Below the pieces are notes generated by a model, which was given only the letters and a program-made list of their open reading frames with translations, was not told where the DNA came from and searched no databases. Of a stretch of 6,631 bases of DNA, positions 1 through 5,525 are shown in pieces; position 1 is the stretch's first letter; each line of letters starts with the position of its first letter. The stretch is from an uncultured Treponema sp. (GTDB taxonomy: Bacteria; Spirochaetota; Spirochaetia; Treponematales; Treponemataceae): NCBI GenBank assembly GCA_946538795.1, contig CAMNGY010000089.1:1-6631 (forward strand). The letters run 5' to 3'. The translations under genes were made by a program, and so were the position numbers.

Positions 1-678
1 ATCCGTAAGCTTACCAGTCGGAATGAGCTTGTCGTCCACATCCAGGTACTTGGAGCAGTTCATCTGGATCTTGTGTCCGGCGATAGAACCAGACGAATGA
101 CCATTAAGGTTGAAGTATGAATGATTGGTCATATTGAAAGGAGTCGCTTTATCGCACGTCGCCTTATATATGATCGTAAGATCATTCCTTTCGTTCAGCA
201 GGTAGCTGACGCTGACCTTTGCGTTTCCCGGAAAGCCCTGCTCTCCATCGGGACTTTTGCGGCTCAGTTTGATTCCGATTCCGTACTCGTTGGCAATACG
301 CTTCGCCTTCCAAAACTTCTTGTCCCAGCGATCAAAACCACCGTGCAGGGTGTTCACGCCGTTGTCGTTCTTGTCCAGCTCGTAATTGACACCGTCTATA
401 GCAAAGGAAGCACCACCTATCCTGTTCGCAAAACGGCCTACTACGGCACCAAAGGTCTCGTGGTTAGAAACCCAGCCCCCCAACGTAGAACAACCCAAGG
501 CGACATCCAGATGCCTGTTATGCTGTTTGTCGGGAATGACGATACTAGTAATGATACACCCGTAGTCAGAAACAGAAACGCTCATTTTTCCGTTGCTCAG
601 AGTATACAGATGAACCTTCGTTCCGTCGGACAAAGTACCGAAGCGGGTTTTCTCAATTTTCAAACCTTTCGTCAACAT
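1..678 (-). CDS. galM: Galactose mutarotase (aldose 1-epimerase), N-terminal 226 residues, cut by window edge
   Basis: GalM interconverts the alpha and beta anomers of galactose, glucose and related aldoses in the cytoplasm, feeding the Leloir pathway. My minus-strand translation shows the family's signature segments in order: GAVVGRFANRI (residues 78-88, with the substrate-binding Arg82), NTLHGGFDRWDKKFW (109-123, catalytic His112), SPDGEQGFPGN (142-152) and NMTNHSYFNLNGHSSG (182-197, catalytic His186). YLDVDDKLIPTGKL (211-224) is also typical. The family is usually about 340-350 residues, so roughly 120 C-terminal residues, including the catalytic-base Glu, lie outside the window. The start is the ATG at 678-676, with AAAGG 5 bases upstream. 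The frame is intact as far as it is visible. It lies 25 bases after the preceding gene on the same strand but is metabolic rather than flagellar. Identification is by motif recognition, not by a search. Confidence 0.95.
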   Translation of the reverse strand, partial: MLTKGLKIEKTRFGTLSDGTKVHLYTLSNGKMSVSVSDYGCIITSIVIPDKQHNRHLDVALGCSTLGGWVSNHETFGAVVGRFANRIGGASFAIDGVNYELDKNDNGVNTLHGGFDRWDKKFWKAKRIANEYGIGIKLSRKSPDGEQGFPGNAKVSVSYLLNERNDLTIIYKATCDKATPFNMTNHSYFNLNGHSSGSIAGHKIQMNCSKYLDVDDKLIPTGKLTD

Positions 679-689
679 AGGTACCTTTA

Positions 690-717
690 ATTATATCCTA
701 TTCTCACGAAATTTCAA
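690..717 (-). promoter_or_regulatory. Candidate sigma-70 promoter for galM
   Basis: On the minus strand TTGAAA (717-712) is followed after 16 bases by a perfect TATAAT (695-690). It lies partly in the last codons of the preceding gene and partly in the 25-base gap before galM. The expected transcription start, about 7 bases past the -10, would be near 683, only about five bases before the ATG at 678. That would leave the AAAGG Shine-Dalgarno-like sequence (688-684) off the transcript, so if the promoter is used the message is nearly leaderless. Chance occurrence in an AT-rich gap is possible. Confidence 0.4.
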
Positions 718-1384
718 TAGTAATTTTTACTTCTTGCACACTTCTTCCTGTTTTATGGGCAATCTCCTCAGCAGAATATCCCAGGGACTTCATCTCAAAC
801 ACCTGTTGACGGAATGATTTCTTTACCTCTATGGGTCTCTCAGGCTTTATGAACTCAGGAATCTCAACCTTCCGTGCCGGCTCATTTGCAGCAGGCGCAG
901 GATTTTCCGAAAACCTCATCTGCTCCTTCATATAGCTGCCCAAAGGAGAGCTGGCCTTGTTCAATGTATCTTGACGAGGGATCTCAACGGCAGGCCCCAC
1001 AGTTGCTTCCGGTGCATCGGAGGGCGGGACGGGAACGTTTTCGGACGGGCCGCTTTTAGCAGGCGGTGCGGGCGGATACAACAGATTCTCGGTGGCTTTC
1101 ACCGACGAAAGCTTGGCTGCCTCCCCGTACAGCATGGCAAGACGCTCCTCCACCTTGTCGCAAAGCTGGCGGGCTTCAGCGGATGCAGTTTTTGCCTGGC
1201 TGATCTGATCCTGTATAAGGCGGATATTCCTGTCCGATGCGCTGTTTATCTGAAGGAGGAGGGATTCCAGCTCCTTCCTGACATCCTTTATAATTCCTTC
1301 CGGCGAAAGCTTTTTCCTCAGCCTCAGGGACAAGACAATCCACAGAATGATGTTTGCCGATATAAGAATGGCATTAACGAGCAT
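704..1384 (-). CDS. Single-pass membrane protein with coiled coil, Pro-rich spacer and C-terminal helix-turn-helix-like segment
   Basis: I do not recognise a named function. The 226-residue product has one N-terminal hydrophobic helix (about residues 4-21, followed by RLRKK) and a charged, probably coiled-coil stretch (about 30-95, rich in Glu, Lys, Gln and Ala). A Pro/Ala-rich low-complexity spacer follows (about 103-185). The C-terminus (about 190-225) has the pattern FRQQVFEMKSLGYSAEEIAH followed by KTGRSVQEVK, which reads like a short helix-turn-helix. The layout resembles uncharacterised proteins found downstream of fapA and sigma-28 genes in other flagellated bacteria (recalled, not searched). 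With the positive segment after the helix, the bulk is probably cytoplasmic. It follows the 114-residue gene after 18 bases and is probably co-transcribed. The ATG at 1384 has AAAGAGG only 2 bases upstream, which is short, but no better in-frame start is nearby. Confidence 0.8.
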   Translation of the reverse strand: MLVNAILISANIILWIVLSLRLRKKLSPEGIIKDVRKELESLLLQINSASDRNIRLIQDQISQAKTASAEARQLCDKVEERLAMLYGEAAKLSSVKATENLLYPPAPPAKSGPSENVPVPPSDAPEATVGPAVEIPRQDTLNKASSPLGSYMKEQMRFSENPAPAANEPARKVEIPEFIKPERPIEVKKSFRQQVFEMKSLGYSAEEIAHKTGRSVQEVKITIEIS

Positions 1385-1402
1385 GCCCTCTTTATAGCAG
1401 TT

Positions 1403-1747
1403 TTATCCGATTATGTCGATTAGCTGGCCCAGATCCGGGTCAGAAATTTCCTCCTGGGGACTTACAGCATTCTCATCCCCATCATTTTCTTTTTCTGTCC
1501 GCTTCTTTTCCCCGCTGGCATAGCCAAAGGAGCCTCCCCCCTCAAGGTTGTTTTTCACGTTCCCGGACTTGGATTCATCACGTGCCACGTTCTGTACGAT
1601 CTTGGACTTCTCGAGGTTTTCCGAAGCGACTTTATCCCGCCCCTGCTGATTCGAAGCCTGAACCAGCTGATTCTGCGATGCGTTGAATTTCGAAACGTTG
1701 TCCATCTGGGAGTAGATGACAGACAAGTCGATAGGCTGTATGCCCAT
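1403..1747 (-). CDS. Small acidic hypothetical protein of the flagellar operon (114 aa)
   Basis: Function unknown. The product starts MGIQPIDLSVIYSQMDNVSK and ends in DPDLGQLIDIIG. These two hydrophobic-patterned ends flank a polar, Gln/Asn/Lys/Glu/Gly-rich middle (about residues 22-98) that is probably disordered. There is no signal peptide or membrane helix, so it should be cytoplasmic. The open frame begins at an ATG at 1759, but that ATG overlaps the GGAGG (1757-1753) that serves the ATG at 1747 with 5-base spacing, so I take 1747 as the start. It lies 63 bases downstream of fapA, behind a strong hairpin, and 18 bases upstream of the membrane/coiled-coil gene. The layout of short ordered ends around a flexible acidic middle suggests an adaptor or binding protein. 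That is inference; a FlgM-like role would be a guess. Confidence 0.75.
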   Translation of the reverse strand: MGIQPIDLSVIYSQMDNVSKFNASQNQLVQASNQQGRDKVASENLEKSKIVQNVARDESKSGNVKNNLEGGGSFGYASGEKKRTEKENDGDENAVSPQEEISDPDLGQLIDIIG

Positions 1748-1752
1748 AAAAA

Positions 1753-1757
1753 CCTCC
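1753..1757 (-). promoter_or_regulatory. Ribosome binding site that fixes the start of the 114-aa gene
   Basis: The minus strand reads ATGGAGGTTTTTATGGGC. GGAGG sits 5 bases before the ATG at 1747 and overlaps the earlier in-frame ATG at 1759. The earlier ATG has no comparable site at a good distance, so the downstream ATG is the likely start. Confidence 0.8.
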
Positions 1758-1783
1758 ATGTTTCAAGGAAGGACATACGCCAG

Positions 1784-1805
1784 CAGGACACATCCTTGTG
1801 TCCTG
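1784..1805 (-). other. Perfect 9-bp intergenic hairpin after fapA
   Basis: Five bases after the fapA stop, the minus strand has the arm CAGGACACA, the loop AGGA and the arm TGTGTCCTG, giving nine uninterrupted base pairs with a four-base loop. No run of T follows, so it is not a standard rho-independent terminator. As part of an operon message it could protect the fapA 3' end, mark a processing site or attenuate the two downstream genes. The bases CAAGGA spanning the loop are complementary to TCCTTG at 1769-1764, just upstream of the next gene's Shine-Dalgarno, so an alternative fold is possible. Confidence 0.7.
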
Positions 1806-1810
1806 ACAAA

Positions 1811-3781
1811 CTACACGGCGACTCCTTCCGGAGCAGCGACGTCGTTCGTAACCTGACTGGGATCATACTTGCCCCTGCGGACAAAGCCGTTCTCATAATA
1901 GAATGAGACGGATTTGCAGTCGGCCTTGACCTCGTCCTTCTCGTCACGGACGTAAATCTTCGTACCAGCATAGACAGTACCGCTGGCATTGACACGTCCA
2001 ACAACTTTAAGGGCACGCAAATGCTCCTGAATCTGGTTGATCTCAGTTGTCATGGCGTCACTCTTCTCTTCTATATCGGCCTTTTGCTCCTTAAAGTCCA
2101 TCAATTGTTTCTGCTTTTCCTTCGGAACAGAGCGGCGGGTCTCCATCTGGTTCTCCAGCGTCTGGATGTTCAAATCCAAATCCTCAAGCTGCTTCACAAG
2201 CTCGCTCTGCTCCCCCTGCAGCTGAGTCAGCCGTTGCTTTGCGATAGGATCAAAACCAACCTCAAGGATAGTCTCCGTACCGGTCGGGTTTCCGATGTTC
2301 TTGGCAGAAATCTCCTCCTGCGCGAACAGGTGGCCACCGATGATGACGGCCCTCTTTCCCTTGAGGAGGATTTTCTTCAAGGCCGTCACATGGGCATTCA
2401 TGATGTTGTCGTTGACGACGATGTAATCCTTCGCCTCGACCGTCGTGTTCTGTATAAAGCGTGCCCACAGGGATTTGGACGTCTTTATCACGCCCTCATC
2501 ACGGCCCATGACTCCCTGGGATATGACAATGTCGCCTTCGGCTTCAAGCTGGCAGTTTCCGACCGTGCCGTAAACCTCGATGTTGCCGTTCGCCTTGACA
2601 TTGTAACCGTCCTCGACATTGCCCTTGACGATGACCGTACCCATAAATGTGATGTTTCCGGTCTTGATGTTGACACCCGGTACCTCGTACACAGGCTCCA
2701 CGGAAATCTTGTTGCCGACCATCAAAACCTGGCCGTCCATGCTGGCTTTTATGGTCCTCTGGTCTCCGTCCAGCTCGACGTTCTGCCCCATGTAATAGTG
2801 GACATCTATATCCTTTCCGTTCTTGGCCTCAAGGTAGCGGCCGAAGAGGGTCTTACCCCCCTTGCCCCGCTCAGCCAGCATCTTTATCGCGAGCGGCTGG
2901 CCTTTTATGACGTTCTGTATGAGGTTAAGCTCCTTAAAGTCAATCTGACCGTCCTGGTTCTCCTTGAGCTTCAGCTTGGAACTGTCTGTCTCGAACTTGT
3001 AGTCCATCTTGGCATCAGCTCCGTCCACGGCCTTTATAGCCTCTGCAACCACAAAGGGAACGTTATACACAGGGTTGTCTATGTATTCGGTTATCTTGTC
3101 CTCGCTTATGCCGGCTACCACGCCCTGGGTCCTGAGCGCATTCCGTATCTGATCGGCAGAAATTTCGCTTCCGCTCATCGCAGGGGCAGAAACTTCGATG
3201 GTAGCGGACATCTCGTCCTTCGCAACATCAACAGCCATAACAGCGTCAGCGGAGGGGACATGCGCGTAAACGCCAACTTCGACATATTCCTCGCCAGACC
3301 CCTCCTTGCAAAGTTTCTTGACCAAATCCTCATCAAGGCTCTCGGTATCGCTCCGTTTGGCCGCCGAAAGGATGTCACCAAGCGAAACAGGCACACCTTC
3401 CCCAACGGGCAGCAGGACCTTGAGGTATATCCTGTCCCCAAAGCGGTGGACATAGTAAACGCCATCCTTGTTGAGAGCCTTCTTCTCCTCCGCAGCCTTG
3501 GCGGCGGCGGCGGCGGCCTGAGCTTTCTGAATCTTCTCCTGGACGAAAGCAGGATTCTCATATATACGGAGAACCCACGGCTTCTGGGCCAGGCCCATAA
3601 ATCCCTGAGAGCCTCTCTCCTCAACCTCGTATTCAAGCCTCTTCACGCTCGTCTCAAGCTGGACGGCCGCATCCTCAAGGCAGTCATCAATGGTGTCGGC
3701 GCGGACAACTACGCTGTGAATCTGCTTGTCAACGGTCAGCTTTTTTTCGAGGTCCTCCCTCAGCTTTTCCAGGTTTACCAT
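1811..3781 (-). CDS. fapA: FapA/DUF342 family flagellar-associated protein with N-terminal Jag_N-like domain
   Basis: The 656-residue cytoplasmic protein belongs to the FapA (formerly DUF342) family, which is linked to flagellar assembly and, in Vibrio, to polar flagellar function and sugar-PTS signalling; its biochemical activity here is unknown. Domains in order: a Jag_N-like segment (about 20-75) with EERGSQGFMGL at 54-64; an Ala/Lys/Glu linker with six consecutive Ala (89-94); the FapA N-terminal region (about 105-340) with EVSAPAMSGSEIS (196-208) and GKGGKTLFGRYL (306-317); a Gly/Val-rich repeated beta region (about 340-505), probably a beta-helix; a coiled coil (about 510-592, Gln/Glu/Lys/Leu-rich); and a closing beta segment (593-640) starting VVGRVNASGTVYAGTKIY. 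The start is the ATG at 3781, 15 bases after the fliA stop, with AGGAGG 11 bases upstream. Co-transcription with fliA is very likely. The extra N-terminal domain distinguishes it from minimal FapA proteins. Confidence 0.9.
   Translation of the reverse strand: MVNLEKLREDLEKKLTVDKQIHSVVVRADTIDDCLEDAAVQLETSVKRLEYEVEERGSQGFMGLAQKPWVLRIYENPAFVQEKIQKAQAAAAAAKAAEEKKALNKDGVYYVHRFGDRIYLKVLLPVGEGVPVSLGDILSAAKRSDTESLDEDLVKKLCKEGSGEEYVEVGVYAHVPSADAVMAVDVAKDEMSATIEVSAPAMSGSEISADQIRNALRTQGVVAGISEDKITEYIDNPVYNVPFVVAEAIKAVDGADAKMDYKFETDSSKLKLKENQDGQIDFKELNLIQNVIKGQPLAIKMLAERGKGGKTLFGRYLEAKNGKDIDVHYYMGQNVELDGDQRTIKASMDGQVLMVGNKISVEPVYEVPGVNIKTGNITFMGTVIVKGNVEDGYNVKANGNIEVYGTVGNCQLEAEGDIVISQGVMGRDEGVIKTSKSLWARFIQNTTVEAKDYIVVNDNIMNAHVTALKKILLKGKRAVIIGGHLFAQEEISAKNIGNPTGTETILEVGFDPIAKQRLTQLQGEQSELVKQLEDLDLNIQTLENQMETRRSVPKEKQKQLMDFKEQKADIEEKSDAMTTEINQIQEHLRALKVVGRVNASGTVYAGTKIYVRDEKDEVKADCKSVSFYYENGFVRRGKYDPSQVTNDVAAPEGVAV
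3500..3517 (-). repeat. Trinucleotide repeat (GCC)6 inside fapA
   Basis: Six consecutive GCC codons on the coding strand encode Ala89-Ala94 in the linker between the Jag_N-like domain and the FapA core. Gain or loss of units would keep the frame and change only linker length. Confidence 0.85.
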
Positions 3782-3792
3782 CTGCCTTACAT

Positions 3793-3798
3793 CCTCCT
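3793..3798 (-). promoter_or_regulatory. fapA ribosome binding site merged with the fliA stop codon
   Basis: The fliA stop TAG (3799-3797) runs into AGGAGG (3798-3793), so stop and Shine-Dalgarno share bases. Spacing to the fapA ATG is 11 bases, somewhat long; AAGG three bases before the ATG is a weaker alternative. The arrangement suggests translational coupling of fapA to fliA. Confidence 0.7.
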
Positions 3799-4585
3799 AA
3801 AAGATTCCCTTCCTGATGCTCGTAAGCTTTGCCCGTAGCCTCAGGTTCGCCTTTGAATGCAGCTGGCTGATGCGGCTTTCGCTGACATTCAGGACCTGAC
3901 CTATCTCCTTAAAGGTCAAATCCTCATGGTAATACAGGATTATGACCATCTTCTCATTCTGCGGCAACTCGTTTATGGCCTGTATGATGACCCTCTTTAT
4001 CTCCTTACGCTCAACGATCACGTCTGGATTCATGCTGTTGGGGGCTTCAATGTTGTCGCCTATGGACATATTGTCGCTGTCATCGTTGGAATACCAGACA
4101 TCATTCAAGGAGAGGATGTTCGTGCCGCTGACCTTCATGACGACGGACTCGTACTCGCTTTCCGTCATCCCCATGGCCTTCGCTATCTCGGCATCGCTCG
4201 CCGTACGGCCGAGCTTGGCCTCCAGCTCCGTGATCGTGTCTTCGATCTCGCGGGACTTCTGCCTGACAGACCTGGGAACCCAATCCAGCTCCCTAAGCTC
4301 GTCAAAAATCGCCCCGCGGATACGAGTGACGGCATAGGTCTTGAACTTGACGTTCTTGTCGGGGTCATACTTGCTTATCGCATCCAAAAGGCCGAACTGC
4401 CCGTAACCGACGAGAGCATCGAATTCCACGCTCTCCGGCATACCAGTAGAAACTTTGCCCGCAACATACTTCACAAGGGGCATATACTGACGTATAAACT
4501 GATCGCGTATCTTCGTCGACCGGCTTTTTTTATATTCATGCCAGAGTTCGTCTTCTGTCTTTTCGTCTATAACTGCCGTTGCCAT
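3797..4585 (-). CDS. fliA: Flagellar RNA polymerase sigma factor, sigma-28 (FliA/WhiG/SigD type)
   Basis: This 262-residue protein is an alternative sigma factor that should direct RNA polymerase to late flagellar and chemotaxis promoters. It lacks region 1.1, as expected for the sigma-28 group, and its length is typical. Region 2 spans about residues 25-98, including IRQYMPLVKYVAGKV, DALVGYGQFGLLDAISKYDP and the promoter-melting/-10 contact segment FKTYAVTRIRGAIFDELREL. Region 3 spans about 105-155 (VPRSVRQKSREIEDTITEL, GRTASDAEIAKAMGM). Region 4 spans about 192-255, with INELPQNEKMVIILYYHEDL and the helix-turn-helix FKEIGQVLNVSESRISQLHS for -35 recognition. A Ser/Asp/Asn-rich linker (160-187) joins regions 3 and 4. 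The ATG at 4585 follows a purine-rich site merged with the previous stop. Spirochete copies are often annotated WhiG. I see no sigma-28 promoter consensus in this window, so it probably acts on genes elsewhere. Confidence 0.96.
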   Translation of the reverse strand: MATAVIDEKTEDELWHEYKKSRSTKIRDQFIRQYMPLVKYVAGKVSTGMPESVEFDALVGYGQFGLLDAISKYDPDKNVKFKTYAVTRIRGAIFDELRELDWVPRSVRQKSREIEDTITELEAKLGRTASDAEIAKAMGMTESEYESVVMKVSGTNILSLNDVWYSNDDSDNMSIGDNIEAPNSMNPDVIVERKEIKRVIIQAINELPQNEKMVIILYYHEDLTFKEIGQVLNVSESRISQLHSKANLRLRAKLTSIRKGIF

Positions 4586-4595
4586 AATTCTTCCC

Positions 4596-4604
4596 CCTCC
4601 TCCT
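4596..4604 (-). promoter_or_regulatory. fliA ribosome binding site merged with the upstream stop codon
   Basis: The upstream stop TAG (4605-4603) continues as AGGAGGAGG (4604-4596), followed by more G and A up to the ATG at 4585, a gap of 10 bases. This unusually strong purine-rich site, overlapping the preceding stop, suggests coupled and efficient translation of fliA. Confidence 0.75.
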
Positions 4605-5451
4605 AGGACATCTCATCTCGTTTCAAGACAGTAGAAATGGCCTTGGCCAATGTCTCAGTGTCATGTTCCGTCGCCTTGCTGGCATTGCCGGAAGAAGATG
4701 CAGCCGTAGAGGAGTAAGCAGGGGCGCTCTCGTCTAAAGCCCCGCTTTCTTCCATATCTGATTCCGCAACATAATTGTCATCATCGCCAAAGCCCCCTAT
4801 ATCAGGAAGGGCATCAAGCTCCAGATTGCCGGTAGAAGCTTTTTTTGCGGGCGCGCCGGCCTGCTTCTCCGCAACGGGCGACGGGGCAGAAGCTGAAGGA
4901 TTTGAAGCCCCGGAGGCAGAAACCGGCTTCCCCAGGCTCACAGGCTTAAAGGCTGCCTTAGATTCATCCGCAGGAGAAGCCGCAACAGCCTCTCCTGCCG
5001 CAACGGCAGGCCCGGAAGACGAAGAAGAGGCGGCAGGTCCCTCAAACAGGGATTGCCTTCCCCCCTGCGACTCAGCGGCAAAAAGCACGTCATTCTTCCT
5101 CAGATCCATGGTATCCGCATCAGAGAGCTTTGCCCTGTTGCGGTCCACGGCAAAAGCAAGTCCCCTGCCGTCATCACTCAAATCAGCGTCGTCTATAGTT
5201 ATATCAACCTTATTGCCAAGATTCTTATCCGCCTTTGCGACATCCCCGGAAATTTCGGCAACATCATCCCCCTCACCCAGAAACCTGCCCCAGACAAAAT
5301 CTATGGCAAAGGCAAGGACAGCGAACACCACGGCGAAAAGCAGACCTTTCAGCAGGGATGTACCGAAGCGGTGCGTCGCAAGCAAGCTTATCAAAAAAGA
5401 GAGGGCAAATCCTGCCACTGCAGGATAAGTTATGTTTTTTACTTTAGGCAT
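4603..5451 (-). CDS. Membrane-anchored low-complexity protein between flhG and fliA, function unknown
   Basis: I do not recognise a named family. The 282-residue product has two predicted membrane helices (about residues 8-26 and 33-54) joined by a short loop containing HRFG, then a long soluble tail. The tail has an acidic segment with NKVDITIDDADLSDDGRG (80-97), an Ala/Ser/Pro-rich region (about 138-208, including SSSSS), a short motif ELDALPDIGGFGDDD (211-225), an acidic and Ser-rich stretch, and a helical end, TETLAKAISTVLKRDE (265-280). The helical hairpin suggests an inner-membrane tether. The two non-repetitive motifs and the tail helix look like docking elements on a flexible arm. Its place between flhG and fliA suggests a motility-linked role, perhaps recruiting FlhG or FliA, but nothing in the sequence proves this. 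The ATG at 5451 has GAGGAG 8 bases upstream. Confidence 0.8.
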   Translation of the reverse strand: MPKVKNITYPAVAGFALSFLISLLATHRFGTSLLKGLLFAVVFAVLAFAIDFVWGRFLGEGDDVAEISGDVAKADKNLGNKVDITIDDADLSDDGRGLAFAVDRNRAKLSDADTMDLRKNDVLFAAESQGGRQSLFEGPAASSSSSGPAVAAGEAVAASPADESKAAFKPVSLGKPVSASGASNPSASAPSPVAEKQAGAPAKKASTGNLELDALPDIGGFGDDDNYVAESDMEESGALDESAPAYSSTAASSSGNASKATEHDTETLAKAISTVLKRDEMS

Positions 5452-5459
5452 GCGCTATT

Positions 5460-5465
5460 CTCCTC
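5460..5465 (-). promoter_or_regulatory. Ribosome binding site of the membrane-anchored protein gene
   Basis: GAGGAG lies 8 bases upstream of the ATG at 5451. It overlaps a TGA (5466-5464) that is the first stop of the flhG -1 frame, reproducing the stop/Shine-Dalgarno merger seen before fliA and fapA. Confidence 0.8.
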
Positions 5466-5481
5466 AAATCCCTATCCTTCT

Positions 5482-5510
5482 ATCGTAAGGTAAAAATTCC
5501 TTAAGGTCAA
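5482..5510 (-). promoter_or_regulatory. Candidate internal sigma-70 promoter before the membrane-protein/fliA genes
   Basis: On the minus strand TTGACC (5510-5505) and TACGAT (5487-5482) are separated by 17 bases, matching the sigma-70 consensus at five and four of six positions. A start near 5475 would leave a leader of about 25 bases that includes the GAGGAG ribosome binding site. It could drive the membrane-protein, fliA and fapA genes independently of flhF-flhG. The same bases are read as protein if the flhG -1 extension is real. Confidence 0.35.
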
Positions 5511-5524
5511 GTTCAACTTGCCTT
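5503..5524 (-). other. Stem-loop after the flhG zero-frame stop
   Basis: On the minus strand AAGGCAAGT (5524-5516) pairs with ACTTG-A-CCTT (5512-5503), giving nine base pairs, one bulged A (5507) and a TGA loop. The core CAAGTTGAACTTG is a near-perfect dyad. An ATTTTT run follows only after an intervening AAGGA, so a rho-independent terminator is unlikely. It could be a frameshift stimulator, an operator over the -35 of the candidate promoter, or chance. Confidence 0.45.
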
Positions 5525-5525
5525 T

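Noticed and set aside
121..690. Plus-strand open frame of 189 codons opposite galM
   Set aside because: The minus strand encodes clear galactose mutarotase motifs over the same bases, and the plus-strand product has no family-like features.
1748..1759. Start of the 114-aa gene at the upstream ATG (adding MEVF)
   Set aside because: That ATG overlaps the GGAGG that is well placed for the ATG at 1747, and it has no good ribosome binding site of its own.
1784..1805. Rho-independent terminator after fapA
   Set aside because: The hairpin is strong, but the bases after it on the minus strand are CTGGCG, with no T-run, and two same-strand genes follow closely.
3787..3792. ATG-TAA start-stop pair directly after the fapA Shine-Dalgarno
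   Set aside because: There is no spacing between AGGAGG and this ATG, so initiation there is unlikely; it is most simply spacer sequence.
2021..3838. Long plus-strand open frame (605 codons) antisense to fapA
   Set aside because: It lies almost wholly opposite fapA, whose domains are convincing. The translation is Leu/Asp/Val-rich without recognisable motifs, as expected of a complementary-strand shadow of a GC-moderate gene.
4775..5493. Plus-strand open frames opposite the membrane-protein gene
   Set aside because: Their Ser/Ala/Pro-rich composition mirrors the repetitive GC-rich codons of the opposite strand, and they lack supporting neighbours on the plus strand.
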